From positions 76,001-140,000 of the forward strand of contig JABUQX010002590.1 in assembly GCA_015478945.1 (NCBI GenBank): a DNA stretch of 64,000 nt, in the 5' to 3' direction. This document shows positions 11,950 through 24,999 of the stretch, piece after piece. The position numbers and the translations under genes were made by a program. This DNA is from Trachelipus rathkii. Lineage: Eukaryota > Arthropoda > Malacostraca > Isopoda > Trachelipodidae. The notes under the pieces are model-generated. The model did no database searches. It was not told the DNA's origin and saw nothing but the letters and a program-made list of their open reading frames with translations. The number at the start of each line of letters is the position of its first letter. Within the stretch, counting starts at the first letter, position 1.

Positions 11950-12290
11950 AACCCCAATGGGATGCACCCTTTGAAAAGGGTGTGAATCCTGAGAGTTGGG
12001 ATTGCACCCCAGAAGGGGTGTAAGCGGGGTTTTAGGTCTTCAGCCCGTGCAGGCTGGAAGACCATTACCCCTGCCTTCGGAAGGGGTAAAAAACCTCGGG
12101 GTATATTAGGTATCTCAGCTCCGCAATGTAGGCTACGAGAACTCCCATACCCCTCCTTCGGAAAGGGGTTGTAAAACCCGGCGCCTTACACCCCTTCGGC
12201 CGGTTGAATAACCCACCTCCTCCAGGATTCCAACACCCTTTCAAATGGGCTGCCACCCCAGTGGGTTTATCTCTTTGGATGAATGTGTGC
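11950..12290. repeat. GC-rich cluster of short hairpins at the palindrome centre
   Basis: At least five stem-loops in 300 bases: caccctttgaaaagggtg (11965-11982), caccccagaaggggtg (12005-12020), GGTCTTC-AGCC/GGCTGGAAGACC (12035-12063), ttacccct..aggggtaa (12065-12089) and taccccttccgaaagggg-like (12148-12170). The block is itself an imperfect inverted repeat: 11950-12080 reverse-complemented resembles 12120-12285. Its composition contrasts sharply with the AT-rich surroundings. The apparent 77-codon frame 12065-12298 is a by-product. Confidence 0.8.
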
Positions 12291-12409
12291 TTATACAACT
12301 CGTGGTTAATGAAAGCTGTTATTCGTTACAGATTAGGTACAGTTATTATAGTTGAAATCATTACTAGACTGGTGTGAAAATTAACACTGATTGTAGCAAG
12401 CGAGAAAAT

Positions 12410-13170
12410 GATAGTTTTGAAAGTATATACTGTTAGATTACAACTGGCGATTATATGTAGAAACGTGAGCTATGTTTAAGATTTTTTGAGTAATGTTAGG
12501 TTGTCCGCAGAATTTGCAATGAATGTCTACTGCTTTATTCATTAGCTCAAATATGGTTAGGACTCGAGACGAGTGACACTTTGATGAAAGGATAGTGTCA
12601 AATTCATAGTCAAGATGCATGATTCTTGATTTAGAAATGGCCACCTTTTTTAAGGGAATGTGTTAGATAATACGTCTTTACCTGTTGCAGATCAATGCTT
12701 GGAAAAGTAGGGAACATATTCCAGTATTGTAATATGACCTGTTAGCTTACTTATTCTTTGATAAGCAGGGAATTTTCCAGGATGTTAGCGGAATATTCAT
12801 ACGCTGTATGTTAGCACATTTGTTAGAGGAAATGATGAGTTTTGATAAGATATTACTGTATAACTTGACGATGAGCCTGTTGAGAAACGTGAGCCTAGAG
12901 GTTAATTTTTTTGTTGAGTAATGTTAGGGTTGCCTAGACTTTTGATAATGTCTACGTTTATTTCATAGGGCAAAATATGTTATACGCGAAACGATTGACA
13001 CTTCTTTGATGAATGATAGTGTCAATTTTCATAGTTCAAGATGGTGGCATCGTTGATAGATTGTGGACACTTGTTAAGGAAATTTGTTAGATATTGCTGC
13101 TTTATCTGCTGGTTAATATGCTCGAAAAGCGGGAACTTATCGAGTATTGTATGAATTTTACATTTTAGTT
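12410..13170 (+). repeat. Palindromic satellite array, right arm
   Basis: Reverse complement of 11080-11900. Matching strings are gaaacgtgagc-tatg/-ctag (12460, 12885), gagtaatgttaggttg (12490, 12937), cgagtgacactttgatgaa (12570, 12998), gatagtgtcaa-ttcatag (12590, 13015) and ggaa-tttgttagata (12655, 13080). Two units, the same spacing as the left arm. Confidence 0.75.
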
Positions 13171-13739
13171 TGTGGTATCCAAGATGCATAACATTGACCA
13201 ACGTTTTTCGTTCTATGCTGCTCGAGATTTGCCGTTTCCCATTTCCCGTTTTGAGTTTTATTAAATTTTACCTCTCGCCATTCGGTGATCAATTTCTGTG
13301 TCAAATTTATTTAGTAATTATATAAATTAAACGATGTTTCCATTGTTAGTCAAGATGTGATCGATTTCACTTTTCTTTCCTTTATGACCTTCCCAAGTCT
13401 ATTTTCTATTTCATTTTTTTTTTTACTAAATGAGTTCATATAAATAGGTTCAATCCTTCTTCCATATATATATATATATAATATTATAATATATATTTTA
13501 TTATAGTTATATATATAATCTAATTTGTAGCCACATTAACATTATCATATGAATTGGGAGATTCATTATCTACAGCAGTAGGTTCTTGGTCAAGGGGAGT
13601 TGAATTTTAAGCATTTTCCTAACCAAGTGAACAAGAAGTGCGTAGATTATCTACGCTTAATATGCAATCCTTGGCTCAGCTCAAAACATTTGGAAATTAT
13701 GCCTACCGCAGTCGTAATGGTGGTTTTAAATCCAGATGC

Positions 13740-13740
<1 letters not shown>
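13170..13740. other. Unclassified AT-rich sequence with a TA run
   Basis: No gene or repeat family recognised. A TA microsatellite lies at 13466-13525. Confidence 0.5.
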
Positions 13741-13741
<1 letters not shown>

Positions 13742-13803
<62 letters not shown>

Positions 13804-13810
13804 AGAGAGT
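13742..13810. repeat. (GA)n microsatellite
   Basis: About 34 GA units, nearly uninterrupted. It creates spurious RERERE / SLSLSL open frames on the two strands (13638-13862 and 13703-13885). Confidence 0.98.
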
Positions 13811-13967
13811 TTTAAATGTTATAATAGATTGTTCTGTTATATGTGTTTTAAGTGATGCGTAGGCAGTGAGATTAATGTAATTCATTATGTCGTAAACTGC
13901 AATTAACTATTTATTTACTACGAAAAATATATTCCTACTGACGTGGCAAGTATTTGTGTTCGTTCAG

Positions 13968-14064
13968 GTAGCCCGGACTGAGACTCGAACCCCTCACTCT
14001 TGCGAGGGGGAAAAACTACGATTCTTAACTTAGAGAAAGACTCACTTTAACCCACTGAACCACT
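13968..14064 (-). mobile_element. tRNA-derived SINE or tRNA pseudogene
   Basis: On the minus strand there is an A-box-like element (TGGTTCAGTGGGTTAAAG, about 14045-14062) and a near-canonical B box (GGTTCGAGTCT, about 13982-13994). They are separated by about 50 bases that include a CCCTCGCAAGAGTGAGGG stem resembling a long variable arm. This is the layout of a RNA polymerase III promoter in a class II (Leu/Ser-like) tRNA or a SINE head. The 5' acceptor half is missing: the element runs straight into a TA microsatellite. It is therefore more likely a SINE or pseudogene than a working tRNA. Confidence 0.6.
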
Positions 14065-14205
14065 TATATATATATATATATATCAGTATTATATAAAAGT
14101 ATCTATTGATATAATATATATATATACTATATATATATATATAATATAGTATATATTATATATAATATAATATTATATATATAATATAGTATATATTTAT
14201 ATATA
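14064..14205. repeat. TA microsatellite
   Basis: Imperfect TA repeat abutting the 5' end of the tRNA-like element. Confidence 0.9.
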
Positions 14206-16250
14206 TACTCAAAATTTAAGTTATATTCTTTTGAATTAAATTGCAGTTTAACCTGAACAAGGAGTAATGAGTGGTTTCCGAAATTAAATTTCAATTTGAA
14301 GTTTTAAATTAAACCAAATTTAACTTAAAAGAATGGCAAATTTATGTAAATAGGTCATTATATAAATCTAAATAAGATCTTACAGGCAAAGGGCCTACAA
14401 ACATTCGCTTTTGCGGGCCGAACCCTTTCTAAACCGACTTCTTATAGTATACGATATGTTAGAGTCCATAAACATACCGATTAATTTTATGATGCGAGAT
14501 ATTAGGGTATAATCTATATTTGGCGAATATCACGTTCGTTATTTATAATTATTAATATTACTTATAATAGCCTATCTATACATAAGCTTTAATCATAAAT
14601 ATACCACGAAGTGTTAGTAAATAAGAATATATTAGTAAGGATTAGCTATAAGTATAACTAAAAGTAATATAGTATATCGTGTACTTATTATTAAAAGTGT
14701 TGATAAAATATTGTATTATCGTATCAGATATTATTTCGATGTGGGTAAATGTAATGAACTTTTCACTCCGATGGTCAGAGAAAAGATGAAAAGGTATATT
14801 GAAGAGAAATCACATTGAGTGAATTTCTTAATATTTATATATATATATTAGTTAAGAGTAAGTGTATAAATTATTATATCTGATATTAATATTAGGAGAC
14901 CATTATATATATATTCACCTTCACTCATAGATAATGTGAGATATCATAAGCAAAAAAAGGAGAGTAAAAATTATTCACAATGTAGTTCCAAAGTACCTAC
15001 TTCATGTTTGGGATCCGTAGCTCACTATAGGGGCGACAGATGATAAAGCAGAGCAAATGGCGTTCGTTGCTATCTCGTTCTCCACACTAATACATATTAT
15101 GTTGTAATAGTTTCACACCCGAGAGATGGATGCACTTAGATAAACAAAGAGAGAGAGTCTCGGTATCATCTATTAGAATCGTAAGAGACCAAATAATAGA
15201 TCAGTTCTGCCCTGACCGTCCCGTCCTGCGAGTAGCGAGAGCCTGTCTCTGTAAAGCCGCGAGTATGTCAGGTAAGAATATAAATCTCCTTTGACAGATT
15301 GCCAGGTGTCTCTTAGTGCTTAGAATGTCGGTTGGCAGAGTGCTGTATCTAAAAAAGGAAGGTAGGGTTACCCTAATACGTAATAAGGTATTCAGTAGAG
15401 AATCCTATCTGTAGTGAATATTGTAAGTTCAATTCTAGGTTTAGCGGATGTTTTATTAAGAATAGTATAAATGTCCTATGTGTACCCTGCAAAAGAGATA
15501 GTCAAATTGTTTGGTCATGAGTACGTCAGCGGTTAATAGGTTCATTCTAACAGCAAATATAATGATCTTTATCAAAAGCATAAAACTATATTTACCACCA
15601 TTAAAGAATCTAAGCCTCTAAGGCCTCTTCAGGAAATTTCTGATTTGGAAGTTATAGGAGAAATTCTGTGTAGAATACCAGGCTAACTGAGGAATTTAGG
15701 GTCCTATTAAATTGAGGGAAATCATTGAGACCGTCTTAATTTTTAAGTTCGCTGGTATCTATAAAAGTATAATATGGTTATGTGTCATTTAAAAGGTTTT
15801 ATCCGTTGCTAAGGTATAACCGGATTAGTTGAGATCATATAACGTATTCTCTATTCTTACGCTCTCTAGCTCGCTCTCTATAATTAAGGTATTATAGTAG
15901 AGTATATAATTTATATAGAATATTGACAGAAGTAACCCGGCATTATTTTTTTGGTATGTGATTAATGATTTTTAGTTATTTGAATTATCGTTATTTAAAC
16001 AGAACAGCTAATAATATATATATAATTAATTAATAATAAGTTATGATATAACTTATTATAAATATTAATATAATATATAATAATATATCAATTAACAGAT
16101 ATATAATATTATTAGTTTTATTAGTACTAAATAATATATTATATTATCATACATTATATATATTATATATCATCTAGTATACTAGCTAATATCCATATTT
16201 ATTAATAAGTTCTCTGTTTTACGTTATATATTAAAAAAAACAAAATATTG
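14205..16250. other. AT-rich sequence without recognisable features
   Basis: Several TA/TTA-rich patches (about 16010-16190), no conserved motif and no credible frame. A somewhat less AT-rich patch at 14980-15320 (a CCCTGACCGTCCCGTCCTGCG region near 15210) could not be assigned. Confidence 0.5.
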
Positions 16251-16319
16251 GGCATGTTTATTGGCCTGTTAATTTCTTAATGTTTCACTATAAGTATAGC
16301 GCTAACGGCAACTCTTCAC

Positions 16320-16590
16320 TTTTATTTATCACAGCTTTCTGTGCGCCATTTTTGGAAAGACGGTAACCTGTAATAGATCGTCTTTTTCGACAACGGAGGC
16401 TCTATGGAATATAGATCCTCAAAACTAAACTATAAAAATAGAGAACACACAAAATTTTCTTTTACGTCCCAGTTGCATCTGGACAACCAGTGATTAGAGC
16501 AATAGTATTGATATGGAAGTACTCTCAGCTGGAGGCACAAATCGAGAAATGTCTTCTAGTACAAATGATTCCTTTACGAGAGAAATAGAA
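16320..16590 (+). repeat. Diverged direct repeat, copy 1
   Basis: The segment around 16465-16560 (gcatctgg, attagagcaatagtattgat, gaagtactctcagctggaggcac) resembles 20080-20150 (gcatctgg, gttagagacaatatattact, gaaaacattgagctgacaacc). No frame and no family assigned. The match is loose. Confidence 0.4.
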
Positions 16591-17269
16591 TGGTTTTCGA
16601 AAAATAAAATAGAGTTTTTAAATTGTAATTATCTCGTCCTCTCGTCGTACTACATTTCCAACATTTAACCTCTCTAAACACGGATATATTCGTTGCGTTG
16701 CGCAATTTCATATCTATCACACTCAAAAGGTATTTCTGAGGGTGATCCTTGTGCCAGACACAGACCACACAAACCTTACTATATACCGCTACGTAATCAT
16801 AGAAAAAATTTAATTATGTTTGTAAATAATTAAATTTAAATCTTTATTTTTATCCATCTCCATTCTAAGTAACACACACTCTGTTTATTGTCTGTTGAAA
16901 TAGGAATTAGAATAAAATTTTTTAAGTGAACAGACCAGACAGAGAGAGAGAGAGGATATATTAATCATTTACTCACTGCTTGAGTAAAGAAAAAATTTGC
17001 GCACAACACGAAAATATTCTATACCCTTAATATATGCTTTCATTTTCTTTGCATTTTTTAGATTAAGTCCGTCACACAACACTACATTCTAAGCCTATCA
17101 ATACCGAATATATCGTCCACGCAATTCACATCGAAACGAAAACAAGAAATTGGAAGCAAGATGTGCAGGTTTTTTTTTGACTCTATAAAGGTAAGTGGGT
17201 CTCTATCGGCAACCTCACATTAGTAATAGAACTAAGGGAACGGGACAAGATAATATCAAATAAGAAATA

Positions 17270-17510
17270 AGCCACAATTACCCATACACTAAACCATCAA
17301 TTACCTGACGTGAGGCATTAAAAAAGAGGAAAGATATAATTAGATTTACACATATGACACACGGAAAAAGACAAGAATGCCCACACACAGAACAGATCTG
17401 TGGCAGGAACAGAAACAGAAGGCTACCACACACAACAGAGAGTCCTATGGTTTCAAAAGTTAACTTTAACACAAAATTCAATGCGAGAGCAAAGCACCTC
17501 TAGTACTTAT
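17270..17510 (+). repeat. Diverged direct repeat pair, copy 1
   Basis: It shares ordered strings with 17940-18150: ctgacgtg, aagaggaaagat, acagaacagat-tgtgg, agagagtcct, acaaaattcaa and gagcaaagcacctctagtactata. The copies are about 650 bases apart. The intervening 79-codon frame 17608-17847 (Lys-rich) has no recognised similarity. Confidence 0.5.
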
Positions 17511-17939
17511 ATATACATTAATCATATCACACGAGGTATCTACTGCTAACATTTCTGAAGGTGCGCGCCTTAATAAGAAATAGAGAATTAATATTATATA
17601 AAGTAAAATGAATGAGCAGGGAATTTACCAACAGAACAGATCGTTGGTTATGAAAAGAAAGACAGGTACACCAAAGGCTACAGACAGAAAGTTATGCAGT
17701 GACGAAGTAGTAAAAAAGCTACTTCACACTAAAAAAATCTCATTCGACACGCCAAAAAAGCAACATTTCTTTATAATCAAAGGAAAAAAAGAACTTGAAT
17801 ATTCACTATCAAATAAAAGAATTGGCTTAGTGAAGGAAAGAGGCTAACCTACTAAAAAGAAGATAGCCTGAGAGTTTCACAAGTTACTCACACACAGACA
17901 TCATTATAATCAGCGACAGAAAATGACATCCATCTAGGT

Positions 17940-18150
17940 ACTACAAGCCTCTGTACTAACTGAGGCTGACGTGGGACCTAAAGAAGAGGAAGATAATTTA
18001 GGAAAAAATGACAGGTGAAATCCACAGAAACAGATGTGGCTGCGAAGTATAAGCATGTACCAACAAAAGAGAGAGCCTTGAATTCACAGTACTCACGACA
18101 GAATTTCAACCGCGACAAGCAAAGCATCTCTAGTATCTATATGAACTGAA
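17940..18150 (+). repeat. Diverged direct repeat pair, copy 2
   Basis: Partner of 17270-17510. The best-preserved part is gcaaagcatctctagtatctata (about 18118-18140) against gcaaagcacctctagtacttata. Confidence 0.5.
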
Positions 18151-18239
18151 GGGTGACTCAGTGGTTAAGGGAGAATGCGAGAGGCAATTCATCATCGATG
18201 AGCAGCATTCTCTGATTTAGGTATAACCTTATTAGAGAG

Positions 18240-18430
18240 TGATAGAAGCCTAAAAATGATTGCTTCGAAGAGAAAGAGGGTCAAGTGAGACATTAGAAAG
18301 TAAAGGACAGTTTATTTGTCTCGTTAGTATCTTAAGACTCAACCCATCCAAAAGTACGGTTAGATAAAACCGGAGCACACCTAAATATGATGGAGTACAA
18401 GTGCTTCCAATAACAGGGAGGATAATAAGA
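18240..18430 (+). repeat. Diverged direct repeat pair, copy 1
   Basis: It shares with 19155-19330, in order: tcgaagagaaag, aaaggaca-ttta-tt-gtc, ctta-a-gactcaa-cca-tcca and aaa-accg. Confidence 0.45.
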
Positions 18431-19154
18431 CCGTTTAAGTACTTCTTCTATACTCTCCTATGTACTTGAAATTTTTTCAATACCTTCTATACGTTATCCA
18501 TTTCTTATACCTAAGGTTATGGTAAGCATAAACTGCACCCCCTATAACATGGGAGGTCTTAACGGGATTGTATAATACATCATATCATGCACGAAATTAG
18601 GTTTACCTAATGATAATCTAGTATGACTCAAGGACTGGGTAGTGAAGTTATGAAGTGGATGATCCATTGTATCAAATATTAGAATACAATTACCTAAATT
18701 TATTTGGAAGAAGAAAAGTTAGTGGATTAAAATAGACTTGTTCCTAACCCATCTAAAAACTCAAAAAATTCGATCACTAAAAACTGCGAGAAGCTCAAAA
18801 ATAGGCTCACCGAGACATTAGAAAAGCCCATAACTTCGACGCATCAAATGACATAAAAATTATATAATTAGTATGCAATTTTTAGAGAAATCTGTAATCA
18901 TAGTATTCTCGGCATTTATGACTTAGATTCTCAAATTCCAAACTAGTCACCTCACCGTGAACCTTCAAAAAAAGGCTTCACCCGACTATTCAGTAACTAC
19001 CATAAACTCCAATATAAGCGTCCAAAAATCTAACGAGACACTTAGGAATATTAAAAGTCCAGTCGGCCCAAATTAATCTTGGTATGTCCGAGTCTATACA
19101 GCACAACATGCAAGATAAAAGTTTTTAGAAAATAAATAAAAAAAAACTCTATCG

Positions 19155-19335
19155 GTACATCGAAAGAGAGAAGACAGGTCCATACCGGAGTTTTGGATTG
19201 AAAGGACATTTAATTAGTCATCTTATAGCTTTTAGACTCAAACCATTATCCAATAAAGGAAGGATGGATACCAGGAACCACCCAAATAATAGAAAACCGT
19301 ACAACATATCAATGAGGCGGATTAAAACCATTATG
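19155..19335 (+). repeat. Diverged direct repeat pair, copy 2
   Basis: Partner of 18240-18430. It lies just upstream of a TA-rich tract. Confidence 0.45.
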
Positions 19336-19399
19336 TTAACTGGACTAACTGACTGAGCAGAAGAAAAAATTCCTGCAACCTAAACAGACTGAGCTAGGA

Positions 19400-19477
19400 G
19401 AGCTCCAATATAATATAATATATTAGTATATAAATTAATATAATATATTAAAATAATATATTATATAATATATATAT

Positions 19478-19509
<32 letters not shown>

Positions 19510-19940
19510 TATTATAATATATATATAGATATCATATTAATTAATATATATATATTTGATTATATATATTAATATGTATAATTAATATTATATTACTAAG
19601 CAGAGTACAAAGAATGTGCTTCCTACGCTACTTTTATTGTTTTTACTTCATTTCTTGCGACATGCAATCTCTAAAATACGAAAAAATATAATAAGATAAT
19701 CTCAAAATTTTAAGATTATTTCACGTCCTGATAAAATAGACCCAATATTAATATATATATATAAAATATTAATATATTATATATTATAATATATACTATA
19801 TATTATTAATATATCATATATATATTAATATATTATATATTAATAAATATAATTATAATAATATAATATATAATAATATATAATATTAATATATTATTAT
19901 ATATACTTATATATAAGTATATAACTTAATATAATATATA
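19400..19940. repeat. TA/TTAA-rich tracts
   Basis: Two blocks of almost pure A/T (19405-19590 and 19745-19940) around 150 bases of ordinary AT-rich sequence. No genes. Confidence 0.85.
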
Positions 19941-19979
19941 TTGCAACATGAGCAATGAAGCTGGAAGCCAAAAAAAATG

Positions 19980-20200
19980 ACTAATAGAATATAGCTCTAA
20001 AAATTAAAATTAGGGCTTCGGAAGAAATGGTCACGGAAAAGAAGTATAAATGACTTATGTTCGCAGTCACGGTACACACAAGCATCTGGTGATGGCGTTA
20101 GAGACAATATATTACTATTGGAAAACATTGAGCTGACAACCACCACATATACCGTTACCTCTTGCAAATGATAGACTTACAACGGAGCACCATACTGACA
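19980..20200 (+). repeat. Diverged direct repeat, copy 2
   Basis: Loose partner of 16320-16590, mainly over 20080-20150. Confidence 0.4.
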
Positions 20201-20724
20201 TGTAATTATATTTGAGGCAATATCAAACACTTCAATCAGCAAAGGATATTCAGACTTATTACAGATCTAGATTATTAGAATAAAAGCGAATTTTTGATGA
20301 TCTGAAAAAGACTCATAGATACCTATTAAGGTATTAAAACCATTATTATTTTAAAATGAGGGTAATAAACTAGTATTTGGGAATAAACGAGATTTCTTAA
20401 CATGGGTTATATTTATTTGCTATTTAATTTATTTTTAAGAGAGAGGCCCTGAGCTCCTGGTGCTTCCTCTGATAAAACCTATGGACTTGTATAATAGTAT
20501 ATAATATTAAATATATAAATATATATATATTATATATAATATATATATAATATATTAATATTAATAATAATTATATCACTTAAATATATAATATTAATTA
20601 TATTAATCATAGTATATTATTATATTATATCTCAAGTAGACTTAGAATAATCTATATAATAAAATATCTATATAGTTTAATGAAATAACTTATACTCATA
20701 TATTATACTAACATCAAATTAAAT

Positions 20725-21013
20725 TTTTGTTTAGGGTTTACAGGTTATAAGGTACGGTTCAGGTTTAAGGTTAAAGGCTTAACGGATTAGGTTAGGCTAA
20801 AGATTCATGGTTATGGATAAGTTAAGTTAGGTTGGTGTTAGGTTTATATGTATTTGCGTCGGATTAGGTTAGATACAGTTAATAGGTATCTACGTGTAGG
20901 TTTTAGGGTTAGAGATCTATAATGTTAAGGTTAGGAGTTAAGGTTAAGAGGAAATTATTAGGTTAGGTACGTTCTAGGATAAAGATTAACGTAATTTAGG
21001 TTAGGTTTGTTAG
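20725..21013 (+). repeat. Interstitial telomere-type (TTAGG)n tract, degenerate
   Basis: Dense, imperfect TTAGG/TTAAGG units: gggtttacaggttataagg, ggattaggttaggct, taagttaggttggtgttagg and aatttaggttaggtttg. TTAGG is the ancestral arthropod telomere repeat (established). Here it is degenerate and embedded in AT-rich sequence, so it is an internal tract, not a chromosome end. A TA microsatellite follows at once. Confidence 0.85.
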
Positions 21014-24000
21014 TATATATATATATATATATAATATATATTTATATATATATATATATTTAATAATATTACGAATAACAATAAATATATTATAATATAA
21101 TTTTTATTCATTAATATATAAATTATATAAGCATCAATATTTATAACAATAATAGATATAAATTATTATATTAAGATATGTATAGCTATATACTCAGACT
21201 AAGTGAGTAGTGGTATGAGTCACACTACAGAAATACATATAAATTAAATAACATAAATACTAAAAACAGTGAATTTAAGCCCTACTAGTCAATAACATAC
21301 TGAATATTATTAAAATAATAACATCTAATTAACAAATCTGCATCTACTAATAATAGCGTATCAATGGCGAAGTTAATAAACTTTAGATGATTAAAGGTAA
21401 ATATTAATAAAAATCAAATATAAACACCAATTAATAATGATGAAAAGTAAACATTAGCCGAGAACATAATATAATATCTTCACCAGTAACTTCAAATATT
21501 ATTAAATAAATTGATTAAAGTTATTTCTTTATTCAATAATATAAAAAATGTATATTAATTTGTTTATAAAATAATAAATAATATAATACTAAATGAAAAT
21601 CTTAATTTTATTATTCTATAATACAACTGAATGTATCTACATTGGAGAAAGTACCCCTAACTCATATTATAACTAATATAATATAATTATAATAATATAA
21701 TATTAAATATTAAATAAAATATTAATAATATAATATCATATATAATAATAATAAATACTATAATATATTAATAAACATTATTGATAATTAAAGATAATAA
21801 TACATATAACGAAGATTATATATAAATATAATTAAGATAAAGATAAATATATTATATATATATATAAATAAAAGTATATAGTAATAATTAATAATTAGCA
21901 TAATGATATAATAATAGTATATAATAAATAATATATAATATATAGAATATGATAATATATTAATAATAAATTAAATTATATAAATCTGTAATATAATAAT
22001 ATATAATAATATAATTTATAAATTATTAATATAAGTAATAATTAATATAATATAAATATATGTTAAATATTATATAAATATTATAATAATAATATATTTA
22101 TATATATAAAATATAATATAATTAATAAAATTATATAAATACAGATAATAAATAAAATCTATAATATAAATTAATGTACTATTGGAGAGTTTCCTAAGTG
22201 GATTTATAAAAGAGAAATCATGGGATTATTTTAAGCCTTAGTTGATTTTTGAGAGGGATTTTTTTTTTATTGCATCATATTCGAAATTTTAAGCAAAATA
22301 AATTATAAAAGAAATATAAATACGGATTGCATATGGGGAGGAGAGGAAAAGCTTTAAATCTGTAGTTTATTTAAACAATATATTTAATAAATATAATTAT
22401 AAAGAAATGATAACTGAATGGTACAAGATACTGGTAGAAAGATTTGGTTAGTATATACTATAACCATAACGAAAGAGAAGCAAAATCATAAAAAAGAATA
22501 TTAAGTAATATTAGAATGATAGAAATTCTAATAGGGAGAAGGGGTGCAAGAATTCGAGAGTACGCCAACTAAACTGTGCATCTACCTTCCATCGGTATTA
22601 GTTAGTTTTAAGTAGTTTCCATTATTTAGATCTCAATAGAGAGATCTAATATGCAAAAAGTAACTAACAAGCCAAAATATATTTTGAAAATGAAAAAATC
22701 TTCATGTTTCACACAACAACAAAACACAATTAAAAAGTTAACACTAAAATCGACTTATGTAAACGTTTTTCACACTAATATTTTAATGTTTAACAATAAA
22801 TAAGAAGATCTCATATTTTAATAGATTCCCCGATGCGATCATAAAAAAGGACCTTATAGCTTATTCCTATTGAAGAACAATTATAATGATATACTATTAA
22901 TTATTAATTTAATTATATTATATAATTTCATTTAATTATTATTATATATTATATATTAATATATTATATATTTAATATATCATTAATTATATATATATAT
23001 ATGATATATATAATTTAATTAATATTATATATATATATATATATATATTAAATATATATTAATAATATAAAATATATATATTAATATATAATATTAAATA
23101 TAATATATATACTATATATTAATTAAATAATATATATACATATATTGATATAATATTATAATTAACTAATTATATATTAAAATAGAGTGAATAATAATAT
23201 ATAATATATACAAATAGTACTGATAAAAGTACAGTATAGCCTGTATAGCATATATTATATATTATAAAAATTATCTAATCATATTACATTATATATAAAT
23301 TATATAATATATAATTAATATATTAAATACTATAAGACGCTCCAATAATATTATCATGATATAATAATATTATAATAATATATAATATATATTTTGGTAA
23401 TATAATACATTACGTACTCTTATTATTATACTACGAGCTTACTATGTTTATAATATATATTTTAATTTCATAATAATCTATGATAAAAGGCTGCAAGAAA
23501 TAAAACAGCGAAAAAGAATATATGTACTTGCTATACATTTCGTGAATGAAAAACAAAATTTTTTATTGAGAGTTGTTTTTTTGGCTTTAATGTATTGATT
23601 TTAGCTAAGTTATATGTAGTCTTTTTATTTATCGCCATTTATCCATTGTACATTCTATTTCACTTTTTCTGCATTTAAAAATTTCTCACTTACCTCAATC
23701 AAATTTAGTTTTTATATAGCCTTATCATAGTTTTTTTTTTTAGATCCAAATGACCTACGAGAGACATGAAAAATCATGACTCTATATACTTATATAATTA
23801 CACTATTACTAAATTTGAACTAAAATGAGATTACAATTACTATGAGTAACTATTTAAATAGGATTCAGTTACAGTAACATTATAAAATATTTATTATACA
23901 ACACAAAACCGAGAGCTCATATATGCAATAAGTACTTACGTAGTATTTGTATTACTGTTAGATATAACCTTTGTTTATATTTAATAAGAGCTGTGAGCAT

Positions 24001-24400
24001 GTTTTTAGGTGTGAGATAGATGCATAAAACGTATTTTAAAGATGAATTAGGATGGTCAAAGGACAGAACGCCTATCACCATAGAACACTTAGATGAGCCA
24101 GAAAAAGAATATTTCAGACAATAAGTTTCAGCATATATATATATATTAAACACTAATCATTTAATTAAAAGGTTATATTTATTATATTATCAAACACGCC
24201 TTCAGAGTAAACAATTAATACGAATATATAATAATAAATAAGTATATATAAATACTATATTAATAAATATATATATTATATTAATATATTAATATTAAAT
24301 TAATATACTTAATATTATTAATTAATATTATAGTATATATAATATAATATATTAAAATCATAAATATATATATATAATATTAATATATAAAGTAATGAGT
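21014..24400. repeat. AT desert (TA, TAA and TTA tracts)
   Basis: Long stretches with almost no G or C, notably 21640-22170, 22870-23470 and 24220-24400. No credible frames and no transposon motifs. The lone 78-codon minus-strand frame at 23917-24153 shows nothing recognisable. Confidence 0.85.
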
Positions 24401-24886
24401 ATTTCAGGCTATTTAGGCTAAGCTTTTAAAAAGTGCATCTGTAATCAAATTTTTTTTATCGAATGACCTTAGTAATATTACTAGCGACGTAGGAAATGTT
24501 TACTTCTCTGAGAAGATCAAAAAATAATAAGTTTATTACCTTATTCTTCTAGAGGCTAAGAGCAACTTGTGAGATGTGCCTGACGAAGTCGTCAGCAGTC
24601 TTTTATATTTTTTTTTAAAATAATCCCCGTTTAAATTGCCCTAAAATTAGCAGATATAAATAATAAATATTATGTTATTTGCTGACTAAATGACTGTATA
24701 TATGATCAATAAGTAATTAACTAAATTACTTAATAATTATTTATGCTAAACTTGATCACATGTCTTATAGTCCGAAGAAAATATTAATTACTGTAAATTT
24801 AGCACTAAAAGAATAAAGTGACTGTTTCCACAAAATTCAGTACTGAATAAAATCCACTTTTAGATTAGAGTCATAGACACTTACTT

Positions 24887-24910
24887 TCCTACGGCGAACT
24901 TGCCGTAGGA
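24887..24910. other. Perfect GC-rich stem-loop
   Basis: TCCTACGGC-GAACTT-GCCGTAGGA: a 9-bp perfect stem, plus a possible G-T closing pair, in AT-rich surroundings. There is no U-run after it and no adjoining gene. Function unknown. Confidence 0.7.
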
Positions 24911-24999
24911 GCCATTCCTCATTCTGCAGCGATTACCAGCGATTTACTCCTTTCTCTCATATTAATGAGAGTGCTTGATGATGTATTAGAGAGGTGGAG

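Noticed and set aside
17608..17847. 79-codon Lys-rich open frame
   Set aside because: It lies between copies of a diverged repeat and has no recognised similarity. Composition alone could give it.
18150..18235. Possible second tRNA-like head (gactcagtggttaaggg)
   Set aside because: An A-box-like string only; no B box at the expected distance.
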